Position numbers and translations under genes: made by a program. From Rubidibacter lacunae KORDI 51-2 (GTDB lineage Bacteria > Cyanobacteriota > Cyanobacteriia > Cyanobacteriales > Rubidibacteraceae), in assembly GCF_000473895.1 (NCBI RefSeq), contig NZ_ASSJ01000047.1:59482-123481 (forward strand): a stretch of 64,000 nucleotides of DNA, given 5' to 3'. The notes under the pieces are model-generated. The model worked only from the letters and a program-made list of their open reading frames with translations. It was not told the DNA's origin and made no database searches. This document shows positions 31,965 to 43,486 of the stretch, piece by piece. Position 1 is the stretch's first letter, and the number at the start of each line of letters is the position of its first letter.

Positions 31965-32640
31965 AGATCGACTCCTTTGTCGTTGGTTTTCTTGTTGAGT
32001 TGGGTGGCTGCTGCGAGCAGGGGTCTTGCTACCATTTAAAGCGATGTTGCAGAGCGCTGTCCAGCCTTCCGTTACAAAAGGTCGTGGAAGCTATCGAGCG
32101 CAGTTTGGGGCTTGCTATCGCTGCCTCCCACCAGATCGGCAACCTGGCATCAAGGAGCGATCGCCTTTCGATGGCGACGATAAAGTCTATCGCAGCAGTT
32201 GCCACAAAGTTTCGCAGTGACAGCATCCATTTTTCAGCACCTTGCCAGATTGTGGTTTCCCCCCGCACGACAGCCGATTTGCACTGAAGATATCGAGCAA
32301 TCGACCTACCAGTAGTATTTCTACTCATTGTTCTGACAATCCCTTTGGAAGGCTCGACAAATTACAGTTGAGTATCAAGGTTTCCCGACTGGTTTGTACG
32401 ATTCCCCACATAGGTTCCAGACGAATGTCTGCAGGTACTCGACGATCGAGCTGACGAATTTTCTGCGATCGAATGGTCCAATAATGGCTCGTCAACGCGG
32501 ACGAATTTTATTTATTCTCCCAAATAGTAAGGGCGCGATTGTTCGTGCACCCGAACTGACGTGAGGGAAGTGGACTCCATATGAGGTTGCGCCGGTCGCT
32601 AAGATGGACTTGCAAAGGAATGGATGCCCCGGTCTGGCGC
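31965..32640. other. 675-bp stretch without a recognised gene
   Basis: Overlapping open frames on both strands (for example 32000-32287 forward and 32029-32328 reverse) have no recognisable family and cannot both be real, so none is called. It probably holds the promoter of the gene at 32641. Confidence 0.4.
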
Positions 32641-33039
32641 ATGTTTGGAACCTTTCAGCAAAGTCACATCCGCATCGAAATCGAGGCGACCGCAGCGGCA
32701 ATCCGCGACAGCCTAACGCGTCCGAGCTGTCTGCAAGAATGGCTGTGGCCCCAGCGCTTGCAAGCCGACCTGCCCGAACGGCTTCATCCCGGGCTGCACT
32801 TCACCAGTTGGTTAGGCCCCGTCGCGATCGAACACGATGTCGAAGTCGTGACCGATCTCGCCCTCCGCATGTTGCTCAACAAAGGCATCGACGGCTTTCA
32901 CGAATGGCATTGGGGCGACGGTTGGGTGCAGTCGCGCCTCGAAGGCATCTCGCTGCTGCCCCTCAATCTCGGGCAGACCCTATCGCTTATGAAGCTGCGG
33001 GAATACATCACCCAAGGCGATGGCGACCTCGCCGCTTGA
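32641..33039 (+). CDS. Conserved SRPBCC-like protein
   Basis: A 132-residue protein from ATG 32641: MFGTFQQSHIRIEIEATAAA, RDSLTRPSCLQEWLWPQRLQ, GLHFTSWLGPVAIEHDVEVV and HEWHWGDGWVQSRLEGISLL. The alternation of strands with a long C-terminal helix suggests the START/SRPBCC lipid- or ligand-binding fold found in cyanobacterial conserved proteins; the ligand is unknown. The frame is open to 32581; the shorter start is chosen because the conserved-looking sequence begins there. It converges with gatB (58 bp between stops). Confidence 0.65.
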   Translation: MFGTFQQSHIRIEIEATAAAIRDSLTRPSCLQEWLWPQRLQADLPERLHPGLHFTSWLGPVAIEHDVEVVTDLALRMLLNKGIDGFHEWHWGDGWVQSRLEGISLLPLNLGQTLSLMKLREYITQGDGDLAA

Positions 33040-33097
33040 GCGCGCGGCTGCAACGCATCGCCGCGCGACTTACAAAAGGGCCGCGATCGGCGAATGG

Positions 33098-34591
33098 CTA
33101 GCCGTTGCCCTTCAGCTTGGCGGTCAGGATTTTATTGGCTAGCTTCGGGTCTGCCCGACCGCCCGTTGCCTTCATCATCTGTCCCACGAAGAATCCCTGC
33201 AGCTTCGTTTTGCCATTGCGGAACTGCTCGACTTTGTCCGGATTCGCCGCCAGCAACTCGTCCACGACTCGCTCCAACTCAGATGGGTCCGAGATCTGGG
33301 TTAGCCCCTTGCTCTCGACCAGCTTCTCGGCCGAACCGCCTTCAGTTAACAACTCTGGCAAGATCTCTTTTGCGATCTTCCCGCTGATCGTGCCCTTGGC
33401 AATCAGTTGTACCAACTCTGCCAGCGTCGCCGGCGTCAGCGCGATATCCGCGATCGCCAGCTTGTTGTTGTTGAGGTATGCTGCCACATCCTGAGTTACC
33501 CAATTGGCCGCTTGCTTGGCGTCTGCTCCGGCTGCCACCGCTGTCTCGAAGTACTCTGCCACCAAGCGATCGTCCGTCAGCACCCGCGCGTCATACACCG
33601 ACAGCCCCAAAGACTTGGCATAGCGATCGCGCTTCTTTGCAGGCAGTTCGGGCAACTCGGCTGTCCAGGTATCCAGTTGCTCGGTAGTAATTTCCAGCGG
33701 CGGAATGTCTGGCTCTGGAAAGTAACGGTAGTCACTCGAACCTTCCTTCTTGCGCATGCTCGTCGTGCGTTGCTTGCCCTCATCCCACAGGCGCGTCTCT
33801 TGCACGATGTCCTCGCCGCTTTCGATTGCCTTGACTTGGCGCGCGATTTCGTAGTCGATCGCCTTTTGGATCGCGCTAAACGAGTTCATGTTCTTGATTT
33901 CCACTTTCGTGCCGAACTTGCTCGCTCCTTTGGGGCGCACCGACACGTTCACGTCGCAGCGCAGCGATCCTTCTTGCATATTGCCGTCACCCACGCCGAG
34001 GTAGCGGACCGTCCGTTGAAGCTCCTGGGCGTACTCCGCTGCTTCTTCCCCGGTGCGAATATCCGGCTCCGAGACAATCTCCATCAGCGGCACACCGCCA
34101 CGGTTGTAGTCCACCAGTGAGTGGGTCGAGCCCGACAGGCGATCGCTTCCCACGTGCACCAACTTCCCCGCATCTTCTTCCATATGCAAGCGCGCGATCT
34201 CGATGCGTTTGGAGGTTGCCTTCCCTGACTGCTTGTCGTACAGCTCGATCGTCAAATGCCCGTGCTCGGCGATCGGCATGTCGTATTGAGAAATCTGATA
34301 GCTTTTCGGCAAATCGGGGTAGAAGTATTGTTTGCGATCGAACTTGCTGTACCGTGCGATCTCGCAATTTAGCGCCAAGCCCATCTTCACCGAGGACTCG
34401 TAGACGCTCCGATTGAGCACCGGCAAAACTCCGGGGTAGCCCAAACATACCGGACAAACATTGGTATTAGGAGGTGCTCCGAATTCGGTAGAGCAACTGC
34501 AAAAAATCTTTGATGCGGTGTTGAGTTGGCAGTGGGTCTCCAACCCAATGACGGCCTCGTACTCGGTCTTAACAGGTGCAGCAGCAGTCAT
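33098..34591 (-). CDS. gatB: Aspartyl/glutamyl-tRNA(Asn/Gln) amidotransferase subunit B
   Basis: Tail-binding subunit of GatCAB, which turns Glu-tRNA(Gln) into Gln-tRNA(Gln), needed in cyanobacteria that lack glutaminyl-tRNA synthetase. The 497-residue protein from ATG 34591 shows [20 protein letters not shown], the zinc-type cysteines in FCSCSTEFG and [40 protein letters not shown] and [20 protein letters not shown], and ends with the YqeY-like tail domain ([20 protein letters not shown]). The frame extends 11 codons upstream, but [16 protein letters not shown] is the natural start. Intact. Confidence 0.96.
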   Translation of the reverse strand: MTAAAPVKTEYEAVIGLETHCQLNTASKIFCSCSTEFGAPPNTNVCPVCLGYPGVLPVLNRSVYESSVKMGLALNCEIARYSKFDRKQYFYPDLPKSYQISQYDMPIAEHGHLTIELYDKQSGKATSKRIEIARLHMEEDAGKLVHVGSDRLSGSTHSLVDYNRGGVPLMEIVSEPDIRTGEEAAEYAQELQRTVRYLGVGDGNMQEGSLRCDVNVSVRPKGASKFGTKVEIKNMNSFSAIQKAIDYEIARQVKAIESGEDIVQETRLWDEGKQRTTSMRKKEGSSDYRYFPEPDIPPLEITTEQLDTWTAELPELPAKKRDRYAKSLGLSVYDARVLTDDRLVAEYFETAVAAGADAKQAANWVTQDVAAYLNNNKLAIADIALTPATLAELVQLIAKGTISGKIAKEILPELLTEGGSAEKLVESKGLTQISDPSELERVVDELLAANPDKVEQFRNGKTKLQGFFVGQMMKATGGRADPKLANKILTAKLKGNG

Positions 34592-35606
34592 AGTCGCAAC
34601 GGAGTGTGCTGAGAATGCCCTCATTGTATCGCCGCGATTCTGCCCGAGCTGTGCAACAATCCGGTGTCGCCGTTGGGCGATCGCGCCTGGTTACCTTCCC
34701 GGGCATCTTCAACCGCCGCGCCCGACAACCTGCTTGTCGGAGAGGGTGGTGTCGGCGATGAAAACTCTAGCCTTGCGATCGCCCGTTGCGGAACCTGCGT
34801 CCCGAAGTTCCCGGATTCCCCCATCTGTGTATTCACCTATAAGAGGTTTAGGCATTAAATTTAAAAACTTTGTTTGTTAAGCTTGTCTGGCTGGGGGAGA
34901 GAGACCCGGTAAATTGGGAGAATGAGGATGCAACTTTATGGAAGTCGAACATCAATGTTTTTGAATGGAGGAGGGGATTGTTAAAAACTCCCACTGTTCT
35001 ATCTTCAACCCTTCTGGCTGAAAAGCGATCGCCCCATGCTATAAGACTCGGCGATTGCTATGGTTTACTGCCCGCGAATTTGGATGATTTCGTTCAAGAT
35101 ACTATCCAAACTGCCATTGGCATCCCAGTCGGGCATTCAGAACGTAAACCGCTGCCTCAATACAAGTTCCTCATCCCAACGTTCGTTGTGTTTCGTCAAC
35201 ACTAGCCGGAGCAGTCGAATACAGCTGTAATACAGCCTTTTACGATATCTTTTTATGGACATGGATGGAACCGCTCCCCTCCAGCTCGAGATGGTGCCGT
35301 TGAGGGTTCTCGCCTTAGGTGGCGCAGAGTCCTCCCGCGCGCGAGCTGCTTGAGATCTGGCTGCAGGTAAACATTAGGCAGCCTTACCAAACCCCCCGAC
35401 CTTCATTCCGACTACTCCCGACCGGCTTCCCATCCTCCTCCTGTGCCCAGTCTGTTGTAATGTACTGCCCCAAAGATGCGACTCGCATACTACAGATTTG
35501 CATCCTACAGAACCAATTGCCATCAAGTAGCTCGGGACAACTTCCGTACCCCGCGCGTAGCGCTTTTCGGACCTAGTGAATGCCCGGTTTCGTTCCCGAA
35601 CTTGGC
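34592..35606. other. 1-kb stretch without a recognised gene
   Basis: Between gatB and gcvP, both on the minus strand. A forward frame at 34870-35205 has uneven composition and no recognisable family, so it is not called. It should contain the gatB promoter. A short inverted repeat GCTGTA/TACAGC is at about 35223-35235 but lacks a proper loop. Confidence 0.4.
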
Positions 35607-38549
35607 TCAGTCATCTTTGTATGCGTCCATGCCGATGCAAGAGCAGATCAAGTTGCGATCGCCATAGGCATTGTCGACGCGTCCGACTGAAGGCCAGAAC
35701 TTGCGATCGCGAACCCACTCTGCCGGGTAGGCCGCCTGCTCGCGGGTGTACGGCCGCTCCCACGCATCGGCTACAACCACAGCCGCCGGATGGGGCGCGT
35801 GCTTGAGAACGTTGTCGTTTGGGTCGGCCCGACCGTTTTCGATCGCCTCTACTTCTTTGCGAATGGCAATCATCGCCTCGCAGAAGCGATCGAGCTCGGC
35901 CTTCGTCTCGCTTTCGGTTGGCTCAACCATCATCGTGCCCGGTACCGGCCACGACACCGTCGGCGCGTGATACCCGAAATCCATCAGGCGCTTCGCCACG
36001 TCATCGACTTCGATACCCGCGCGCTTCTTCAGCGGGCGCAAATCCACCACGCACTCGTGGGCTACTAACCCTTTGTCACCGCGGAACAGTACCGGGTAAT
36101 AGGTGTCGAGACGGCGCGCGACATAATTGGCGCTGAGAATGGCAACTTTCGTGGCTTGCGTTAAACCTTCGGCACCCATCATCGCGATGTACATCCAGGA
36201 AATGGGAAGGATGCTGGCACTGCCCCACGGAGCTGCCGAAATTGCGCCGATACTGTCGGCACTGCCCGTGCCTACGACACCGTGACCGGGTAGATATGGC
36301 ACCAAATGGGCCGCCACGCCAATCGGTCCCATGCCGGGACCGCCGCCGCCGTGGGGAATGCAGAAGGTCTTGTGCAGGTTCAAATGGCAGACGTCGGCTC
36401 CAAAGTCGCCGGGACGGCACAACCCGACTTGGGCATTGGTGTTGGCGCCGTCCATGTAAACCTGACCGCCGCGCGCATGGACGACCTTGCAAATGTCGCG
36501 GATGTGTACCTCGAAGACACCGTGCGTCGACGGGTAAGTTACCATCAGCGCTGCCAAGTTATCTTTGTGCTTCTCGGCCTTCGCTGTTAGATCGTCGAGG
36601 TCCACGTCGCCGCGCTCGTCACAGGCGATCGCCACTACCTTCATGCCGCACATCACCGCACTCGCAGGGTTCGTGCCGTGAGCAGATTCTGGGATCAGAC
36701 AAATGATTCGCTGGGATTCGCCGCGCGCTTCGTGATACTTGCGAATCACCTGCAGTCCGGCATATTCCCCTTGCGACCCGGCGTTCGGCTGCAACGAGAT
36801 TGCAGCGAAGCCGGTAATTTCTGCCAACCAGGCTTCTAGCTGCTCGAACAGGATTTGATAACCTCGCGTCTGGGACTTGGGTGCAAACGGATGGAGCTTG
36901 CCGAACTCCGCCCAGCTAACCGGCAACATTTCCGCCGTCGCATTGAGCTTCATCGTACAGGAGCCGAGCGGAATCATCGATGTTGCTAGGGTGATGTCCT
37001 TGCCTTGTAAGTGGAAGATGTACCTTAGCAGCTCGGTTTCAGAGTGATAGCTGTTGAAGACCGGTGCGCTCAGGTACTCGCTCGTACGTGCAAAGGGCGC
37101 GGTGTATTCGTATTCGGCATTGGCCCTCAAGTCGGCGATCGCGAAGGGCAAGTTGTCGGTGCCAGCAAAGATTTGCAGCAAATGGATCGCGTCTTCCATA
37201 GTCGCGGTTTCGTCCAGGGCAACGCCGATTGCCTTGTCGTTGTAATGGCGTAGGTTGATGCGGCGCTCGCTTGCAGTGGCATGCACGGCCTCGGCGCTGG
37301 ACTGTGGGGAATCGGGAGCAATTGTCACGCAAAGCGTGTCGAAGAACGGCTCGTTACCGAGGTCGTAGCCCAAGCGACGCAGCCCGGACGCAAGCAGTGC
37401 GGTTAGGCGATGCACGCGCGCAGCAATGCGCTTGATGCCCTCGGGTCCGTGATAGACAGCGTACATCGACGCCATTACGGCAAGGAGAACCTGTGCGGTA
37501 CAGATGTTGCTGGTGGCCTTATCGCGGCGGATGTGCTGTTCGCGAGTTTGCAAGGCCAAGCGCAGAGCGGGGCGACCTTGGGCATCGTGAGAGACGCCGA
37601 CAACGCGGCCGGGGATGCGCCGCTGGTATAGATTACGCGTAGCAAAATAGGCTGCGTGAGGGCCGCCGTAACCCATGGGTACCCCGAAGCGCTGCAGGCT
37701 GCCTACTGCAATGTCGGCCCCGAACTCTCCGGGCGGCGTTAGCAGCGCCAGACTCAGCGGGTCGGCCGCAACCGTCACGATCGCTTTGATGGCATGGGCT
37801 TGCTCGACAAAAGCGCGATAGTCGCAGACTTTACCGTCGGTAGTGGGATATTGCAGCAGCGCGCCAAAGATCGGGGTGGAGAAATCGCAGGCGCGCCAGT
37901 CGCCGACAACGACCTCAATGCCAAGGGGCAAGGCGCGGGTACGCACAACTTCGATGGTCTGGGGATGACAGTCGGCCGCGACGAAGTAGGTGTTGGCTTT
38001 GCTCTTTGCAACGCCAAGGCTGAGGCTCATAGCTTCGGCAGCGGCAGTTCCTTCGTCGAGCAAGGAAGCATTCGCAATTTCCATGCCCGTGAGATCCATC
38101 ACTAAGGTCTGGAAGTTCAGTAGTGCTTCCAGGCGACCCTGAGCGATTTCGGCTTGGTACGGCGTGTAAGCAGTGTACCAACCGGGGTTTTCTAAGATGT
38201 TGCGCAGGATGACGCCCGGCGTGATGCAGTCGTAATAGCCCATCCCGATGTACGACCGGAAGACCTGGTTCTGCTGCGCGATCGTCTGCAGGTCATTCAG
38301 AGCAGCGCGCTCGCTGCGAGCCGGCGGCAGCTTGAGCGGGCGCGGCATCCGGATTGCAGCCGGGACAGCGTCGTCGATCAAGGCGTCGAGGGCTGAATAG
38401 CCCAGCGCTTTGAGCATTTCCTCAACTGCTCCGGTGTCCGGACCAACGTGACGGGGGACGAAGGAGTCACCAAGCCCGAGCAGTGCGTTGATATCGGACG
38501 ACTGCGGAGCGTTTGCTGCAGGAGCCGGAGTCAGATTTAGCATGGACAA
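35607..38549 (-). CDS. gcvP: Glycine dehydrogenase (decarboxylating), P protein
   Basis: PLP-dependent P protein of the glycine cleavage system; it decarboxylates glycine and hands the aminomethyl group to the lipoyl H protein, part of photorespiratory glycine breakdown in cyanobacteria. The 980-residue single-chain form (fused P1+P2) is the usual cyanobacterial length. Landmarks: [20 protein letters not shown] at the start, [54 protein letters not shown], then [20 protein letters not shown] with the PLP-lysine, and [21 protein letters not shown] hairpin lies in the leader (38571-38595). No other gcv gene is adjacent. Confidence 0.97.
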   Translation of the reverse strand: MSMLNLTPAPAANAPQSSDINALLGLGDSFVPRHVGPDTGAVEEMLKALGYSALDALIDDAVPAAIRMPRPLKLPPARSERAALNDLQTIAQQNQVFRSYIGMGYYDCITPGVILRNILENPGWYTAYTPYQAEIAQGRLEALLNFQTLVMDLTGMEIANASLLDEGTAAAEAMSLSLGVAKSKANTYFVAADCHPQTIEVVRTRALPLGIEVVVGDWRACDFSTPIFGALLQYPTTDGKVCDYRAFVEQAHAIKAIVTVAADPLSLALLTPPGEFGADIAVGSLQRFGVPMGYGGPHAAYFATRNLYQRRIPGRVVGVSHDAQGRPALRLALQTREQHIRRDKATSNICTAQVLLAVMASMYAVYHGPEGIKRIAARVHRLTALLASGLRRLGYDLGNEPFFDTLCVTIAPDSPQSSAEAVHATASERRINLRHYNDKAIGVALDETATMEDAIHLLQIFAGTDNLPFAIADLRANAEYEYTAPFARTSEYLSAPVFNSYHSETELLRYIFHLQGKDITLATSMIPLGSCTMKLNATAEMLPVSWAEFGKLHPFAPKSQTRGYQILFEQLEAWLAEITGFAAISLQPNAGSQGEYAGLQVIRKYHEARGESQRIICLIPESAHGTNPASAVMCGMKVVAIACDERGDVDLDDLTAKAEKHKDNLAALMVTYPSTHGVFEVHIRDICKVVHARGGQVYMDGANTNAQVGLCRPGDFGADVCHLNLHKTFCIPHGGGGPGMGPIGVAAHLVPYLPGHGVVGTGSADSIGAISAAPWGSASILPISWMYIAMMGAEGLTQATKVAILSANYVARRLDTYYPVLFRGDKGLVAHECVVDLRPLKKRAGIEVDDVAKRLMDFGYHAPTVSWPVPGTMMVEPTESETKAELDRFCEAMIAIRKEVEAIENGRADPNDNVLKHAPHPAAVVVADAWERPYTREQAAYPAEWVRDRKFWPSVGRVDNAYGDRNLICSCIGMDAYKDD

Positions 38550-38955
38550 CCGCTAGTTGGGTAATCGGCAGTAGGCGCATTTGCGTAACGCCTACTTGTA
38601 TTTAACAAAAAGATACATAAATCGGGCAATTTGCTCGCTTGGCTGCAGCTCTCCCTAAGACGATTCCCAGGGGCATAACGAGGGGGGTCAGTCGATTGGC
38701 GATCGAAACTCGACCGAAAAGCCCTGGCTTTAGACGGTGTCGGTCCTTACTTATATCGGCATTTTCTATCTATCAAGCAACTAGTTCCGCCCGAACGGAA
38801 GTGATTGGACAACGACCGAGGCGATACCTTGGATTGAAATCGAGAGATCGGTGTACGCGTGACTTGCAGGGTTTAAAACGCGAATGGAGGAGATTTTCAC
38901 AGGACATGCCGCGATTTTCGCGCCAAGACTGGATGTTCGACCACTATCCAGCGGG
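38550..38955. other. Intergenic region between gcvP and the GT39-like gene
   Basis: About 405 bp holding the gcvP leader. I looked for the paired aptamers of a glycine riboswitch and did not see them; one short hairpin is present (38571-38595). Confidence 0.45.
38571..38595 (-). promoter_or_regulatory. Hairpin in the gcvP 5' leader
   Basis: GTAGGCG at 38571-38577 and its complement CGCCTAC at 38589-38595 form a 7-bp stem about 22-46 bases before the gcvP start. It could affect translation or be a protein-binding palindrome; no known element is recognised. Confidence 0.4.
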
Positions 38956-40614
38956 TTAGCGCGAGCTTGCTGCTAATTTCAGCACATTCCCTATATCAGC
39001 CCCATCAACTGCTCTGGGCAGTCGGCAATCGTAACGCTGATAGGGGATGCCAATTCGGTAGTAATTCTCGGGGTCGCGCTGGCAGGCGCGATCGCCCAGC
39101 TGCAGACTATCCGGGAATGACCGTCGCCTTAACCCAGGACCTACCATCCATAAATCGTCAGCGGCAATTGCGACATTGGCAAGGTCTTGCCACACGCGTC
39201 CGTAGCCGCTGGAGCGATCTAAAAAGACGAAGTATGCGGGCTCCAGCAGCGGTCGCGACTTACTCAACTCCAAGGCGTAGCTCAAACCCAACGCCAGGTT
39301 AAGCGAATCGCTGTAGCCAACTGCGATGAGAACGGGTTGCGGCGAGCGATTGAAGCGCTCGGCAGCAAATCCAGGCAGGTACGGCTTCATGAATGCCAAG
39401 CTGCCAATAACACAAAAGCTGCCTGCAAGCCCCGCTGCGATCGCGATCCAAACGCGCACGGGCTGCTTGCCCGCCGCCCGCGCTGCCCAGATGCTTGCCG
39501 CCAGTAACCCGATTGCCATTGGAAAGAAGGCGTAGTTATACCGCGGTGCCACGGAAATATCTTTCTGCAACACGAAGATCAAACCGAGGAACTCTACCAA
39601 AACAACGGCGAGCGTACCACCGAGAATGACGAGCGATTGCCGCTGCGCCTGCCACAAGACCCGCAAACCGCGCCCGACGTGCCAGCCCAACCACAAAGCG
39701 AACGCCAGCAAAATCGTTCCTGCGATCGCTTGCAGCCAACCCGGCTGTTTTTCAACTGGCAGCGCAATCGCCATTGACAGCGACCCGACGAGCAATTGGA
39801 CCAGCGGCGCTGCTCCGGCCGGGTCTGGCAGCCAATCGACCTTATTGCTGCTGAAATGCCGTGTCGCGATCGGCAGCCACGGTAGGTAGCTCGTTGCAAT
39901 GCCGAGGGCACCCCCCACAAGCGCCCACCAGCGACGCGGTTGTTTCCGAAAAACCCACCCTAAGACCAGTAGCTGTGCGGTGAAAACCAATAAAAAAAAG
40001 TAGTGCAGATAGCAGCCGAACGCGTTTAGCGCCCCCCACGCTACCCATATCCAAACCCGCGATCGCCGTGCGAGCGCAACCGCACAGTTCAGCGCGAGCG
40101 CGAGCACCAACACCAGCAGCGAGTACTGTCGCGCTTCTTGGGATAAATACACTCCAAACGGCGACACTGCCATTAGCGCAGCTCCCAATAGCCCTGTCTG
40201 AGGTGAGAACGCCGTGCGATTGAGCCAGTACATCGCGGCAATTGCCCCCACCCCAAACAGTGCGGGGAGAGAGCGCAGGACCCACGCTAGGGGCAAATTT
40301 AAGGGCGCGAGCGCGCTCAGCCAGCCGTGCATCAGGCAAAAAAACAGCGGTGGATGGGTCGATTGCGTTGCGAGTAGCTGCGCGATCGCCGCGCAAGTTG
40401 TGGGTTGCACGGCAAAAAAATCTGGCAACTGTGCGGGCGCGATCGCCACGCCCACCGGCACGGCTCCATAGCCGCGTCCGCTTGCAAACAGGGCTGTGAC
40501 AATTTCGTCCAACCACAACGGCTTGCCTGCCAAGTTTGCGAAGCGCAATAGTGTTCCAACGACAAGAATCGCAGTAAGTTGCAAACCATGTGTCGATTGC
40601 TTAAATCCGAACAC
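38956..40614 (-). CDS. GT39-like membrane glycosyltransferase
   Basis: A 552-residue polytopic protein of the GT-C/PMT-ArnT class, which uses lipid-linked sugars on the outer face of the inner membrane. LRFANLAGKPLWLDEIVTAL near residue 25 has the diagnostic aspartate-glutamate pair in the first periplasmic loop (LDE). THPPLFFCLMHGWL is the second conserved block. About eleven hydrophobic segments follow, and a soluble C-terminal domain contains VLIAVGYSDSLNLALGLSYA. The acceptor cannot be named; in cyanobacteria such enzymes act in exopolysaccharide or glycolipid assembly. It is not in an operon with a polysaccharide cluster here. Confidence 0.78.
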   Translation of the reverse strand: MFGFKQSTHGLQLTAILVVGTLLRFANLAGKPLWLDEIVTALFASGRGYGAVPVGVAIAPAQLPDFFAVQPTTCAAIAQLLATQSTHPPLFFCLMHGWLSALAPLNLPLAWVLRSLPALFGVGAIAAMYWLNRTAFSPQTGLLGAALMAVSPFGVYLSQEARQYSLLVLVLALALNCAVALARRSRVWIWVAWGALNAFGCYLHYFFLLVFTAQLLVLGWVFRKQPRRWWALVGGALGIATSYLPWLPIATRHFSSNKVDWLPDPAGAAPLVQLLVGSLSMAIALPVEKQPGWLQAIAGTILLAFALWLGWHVGRGLRVLWQAQRQSLVILGGTLAVVLVEFLGLIFVLQKDISVAPRYNYAFFPMAIGLLAASIWAARAAGKQPVRVWIAIAAGLAGSFCVIGSLAFMKPYLPGFAAERFNRSPQPVLIAVGYSDSLNLALGLSYALELSKSRPLLEPAYFVFLDRSSGYGRVWQDLANVAIAADDLWMVGPGLRRRSFPDSLQLGDRACQRDPENYYRIGIPYQRYDCRLPRAVDGADIGNVLKLAASSR

Positions 40615-41137
40615 TTACCGCCTCATCATCTAAGTCTTCAACATCTAACTCGGGGACTGGACCGAAGTTGCAGTGGCTGCGATCCACCAAAACGGCTTTC
40701 TTAACAAGGGAGTGAACATGGGCGATCGGCGCAAACTGCCAGTCAAACTTTCCTACTCTCCTACCTCCGCGACGCCGATGTCTTTGCAAGTAGCGATCGG
40801 TAGCGGCACAGTTTTGCCGATTCGACATGGCAATGGATTGGTTGGTGGTCCTCATCAACAGGCGTATGCTCGCATCCGAAAGGTTGGCTTGCCCTGAGAT
40901 TGGTTCTCAGCTCGCTCAACCCGGCCGATCGTCCCTTCTATTGTTTCACCGACCGCTCTGTATCTAACGTGCTTCTTCAGACTGCTTGGGGCTCCGATAC
41001 AGTTTCAAAACGAACGCTGAATGCAACCGGCCCACCTCAGAGCATTGCCCCTCTCGTGAGGACAGTTGCTCCCCATCGCCTGCGGATAGATCGCCTCCAG
41101 CCCGGTTATCCTGATGGGGAATAACGGTGTTGCAACG
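40615..41137. other. Intergenic stretch between divergent genes
   Basis: About 520 bp between the starts of the glycosyltransferase (minus) and the helicase (plus). No gene recognised. It must contain both promoters. Confidence 0.45.
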
Positions 41138-43480
41138 ATGACCGACTCGACCTCCCTGCCCTCTGCGATCTCTTTGCAACAGCTGCGCGAGCGCCATCTC
41201 GAACGCCTTCGCGAGCGCATGCGGCCGGGGCAGCGGGAGATTGCCGCCTGGCAGGGGGGGAGATTGGCCGTGTCGGCGGTGCCGGGGGCCGGGAAGTCGA
41301 CGGGGATGGCAGTTGGGGCAGCGATCGCGATCGCGCGGCATCGCTTGCACCCCAAGCACCAGCTAGTTGTGGTGACGTTTACGCGATCGGCAGCGGCGGC
41401 ACTGAAGGCGAAGATTCGCGCGTATCTGCAGGAGTTGAATTTGCCGCCGGGTGGGTTTGTCGTGCAGACGCTACACGGGCTTGCCCTGAACATTGCCACG
41501 CGTCACCCGGAGCTGTCGGGGCTGAATTTGGAGACGGCAACGGTGGTGACGCCCGACCGCGGGCACCGGTTGATGAAGACCGCGGTAGAGCGATGGATTG
41601 CGAGCGCCCCGCGGACCTTTCAGTGCCTGTTGGAAGGGCAGCAGTTTGACGGGGAGGATACCGAGCGCCTGCGGCGGGACCAGGTGCTGCGGACGGAGAT
41701 CCTGCCGGGACTGGCGAGGACGGCGGTGCGGGAGGCGAAAAGTTCGGGATTGCGGCCGCAGGACTTGCTCGCGCTGGCGCAAGAGACCCAGGACGACTAT
41801 CAAGTCCTGACGGTGGCGGCGGGGCTTTACGAGCAGTTCGAACGGGCGATGCGGTCGCGCGAGTTCGTCGACTACGACGACATGATCTTGGGAGCGCTGC
41901 GGGCGCTCGCGAATGAAGAGGTCCGGCACGTGTGGCAGCAACAGACGTTTGCGGTGTTTGAAGATGAAGCACAGGATTCGAGCCCGCTGCAGGCAGAGTT
42001 GTTAAACGTGCTGGCGGCGACGGGCGATCGCGGGGGGGACATCAACCTTGTGCGAGTAGGCGACCCAAATCAAGCAATTAACTCGACATTTACGCCGGCG
42101 GACCCACTTTATTTCAACTGGTTTTGCGAGCGCTGTCGGCAAGACGGGCGGTTGGCGACGATCGCGCAAGCAGGGCGCAGTACGCCGATTTTGATCGAGG
42201 CGGCGAATTTTGCCCTGAGTTGGGTGAATCGGTTTGCCCAGCCTCGGGTGCCGGCGGACCGGGATATGCTGGCGTTGCCGTTTCGCCCGCAGCAGATTCA
42301 GCCGGTGGCACCAGAGGACCCGCAGCCGGATGCCAACCCCGCGCCGGCGGGCAAGGGGTTGGAGATTTACGCGCCGGAGGACGTCTTTCAAACGGCACAG
42401 TGGATTGGGGCCCGGGTGCGGGATTTGCTGACGGGCGATCGCGAGCGCAGTGTAGCAGTATTGGTGCGGGAGAATCGCCAGGGGCGCTTTGTAGCCCGGG
42501 CACTAGTCAATCTGCAGCGCGATTACGACATTCGGGTCTACGAAGTGAGCGAAGTGGAGCGATACTCCGAGATCCCGGTGGAGATGCTGAAGCTGTTGCG
42601 GTTCCTCGATCGCCCGCATTCGGTGGATAACTTGAAGGCGGCACTGGAAGTGCTAGCGAAACGCAATACGATCCCCACGCAGGACTTGAACGCACTGGCG
42701 ATCGCGCCGGAGCAGTTTCTGTATCCAGGACCGCTGGACCAGCTGCCGAATGCATCGGTGCAGCGGGCAAGCAAGCGCTGCCGTCAGTTGCTGCAGGCGC
42801 GGACGGAGCTGCCTCACTACCAACTGATTGCCTTCTTGGGGCTGGCGCTGCAGTATGCGGGGTCCGAGCTGGCAACGGTGCAGAAGCTGGCGGACCGGGT
42901 AGCGCGGCAGACGCTGGGGAGCAATTCCCTCAAGCAGACGTTGAATGCCTTAGAAGAGATCGTCAGCTCGGAGCGGTTTGAGGGCGTTGATGACGAGAGC
43001 GACGACGCTTACGCGCGCCCCAATCAAGTGACAATTTTGACAATGCATAAGGCGAAGGGGCTGGATTGGGATTACGTATTTCTACCGTTTCTGCACGCGG
43101 ACTCGATTCCGGGAGAGCCCTGGGTGCCGACGGCGGCGCGCTTTTTGGGTGACTTCACGCTAGCGGAGGTGGCGCGGGCGCAGATCCGGGCGGCGGTTCA
43201 CGCGCGGCATTTGGACGCAGCGGTGCGGTTGCCGGAACCGGGGGAGGCGTGGCAGCAGGCAGGCTATTTGAAGCAGGCGGAAGAATTTCGGTTGTTGTAC
43301 GTGGCGATGACGCGGGCGAAGCGGCTTTTGTGGATGTCGGCGGCGAAGCGCGGGCCGTTCCGATGGAACCTGTTTGACGTTCAGAGCCCCGATCGCCTGC
43401 GGGACAAGGTACCGTGTCCGGTCGTGACGGCACTGCGGGATCGGTTTCCCGAGGCTATTGAAGACGAGTTGCCGTTCTAG
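41138..43480 (+). CDS. UvrD/PcrA-like ATP-dependent DNA helicase
   Basis: A superfamily 1A helicase of 780 residues from ATG 41138 (MTDSTSLPSAISLQQLRERH). Motifs in order: Walker A VSAVPGAGKSTGM, Ia VTFTRSAAAALKAKIRAY, motif II VFEDEAQDSSPLQAEL (DEAQD), motif III VGDPNQAINSTFTPADP, IAQAGRSTPILIEAANF, motif V TMHKAKGLDWDYVFLP, and motif VI YVAMTRAKRLLWM. This is the UvrD/Rep/PcrA class used in repair and replication-fork rescue, somewhat divergent and typical of a second cyanobacterial UvrD-like protein. The frame opens at 41114, but the ATG at 41138 is preferred. Its stop is 6 bp before the next start, so the two genes are probably co-transcribed. Confidence 0.9.
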   Translation: MTDSTSLPSAISLQQLRERHLERLRERMRPGQREIAAWQGGRLAVSAVPGAGKSTGMAVGAAIAIARHRLHPKHQLVVVTFTRSAAAALKAKIRAYLQELNLPPGGFVVQTLHGLALNIATRHPELSGLNLETATVVTPDRGHRLMKTAVERWIASAPRTFQCLLEGQQFDGEDTERLRRDQVLRTEILPGLARTAVREAKSSGLRPQDLLALAQETQDDYQVLTVAAGLYEQFERAMRSREFVDYDDMILGALRALANEEVRHVWQQQTFAVFEDEAQDSSPLQAELLNVLAATGDRGGDINLVRVGDPNQAINSTFTPADPLYFNWFCERCRQDGRLATIAQAGRSTPILIEAANFALSWVNRFAQPRVPADRDMLALPFRPQQIQPVAPEDPQPDANPAPAGKGLEIYAPEDVFQTAQWIGARVRDLLTGDRERSVAVLVRENRQGRFVARALVNLQRDYDIRVYEVSEVERYSEIPVEMLKLLRFLDRPHSVDNLKAALEVLAKRNTIPTQDLNALAIAPEQFLYPGPLDQLPNASVQRASKRCRQLLQARTELPHYQLIAFLGLALQYAGSELATVQKLADRVARQTLGSNSLKQTLNALEEIVSSERFEGVDDESDDAYARPNQVTILTMHKAKGLDWDYVFLPFLHADSIPGEPWVPTAARFLGDFTLAEVARAQIRAAVHARHLDAAVRLPEPGEAWQQAGYLKQAEEFRLLYVAMTRAKRLLWMSAAKRGPFRWNLFDVQSPDRLRDKVPCPVVTALRDRFPEAIEDELPF

Positions 43481-43486
43481 GTAAGC

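Noticed and set aside
34870..35205. Forward 111-codon frame between gatB and gcvP
   Set aside because: No clear start signal, uneven composition, no family.
38550..38700. Glycine riboswitch upstream of gcvP
   Set aside because: The tandem aptamer pattern could not be found; only a simple 7-bp hairpin is visible.
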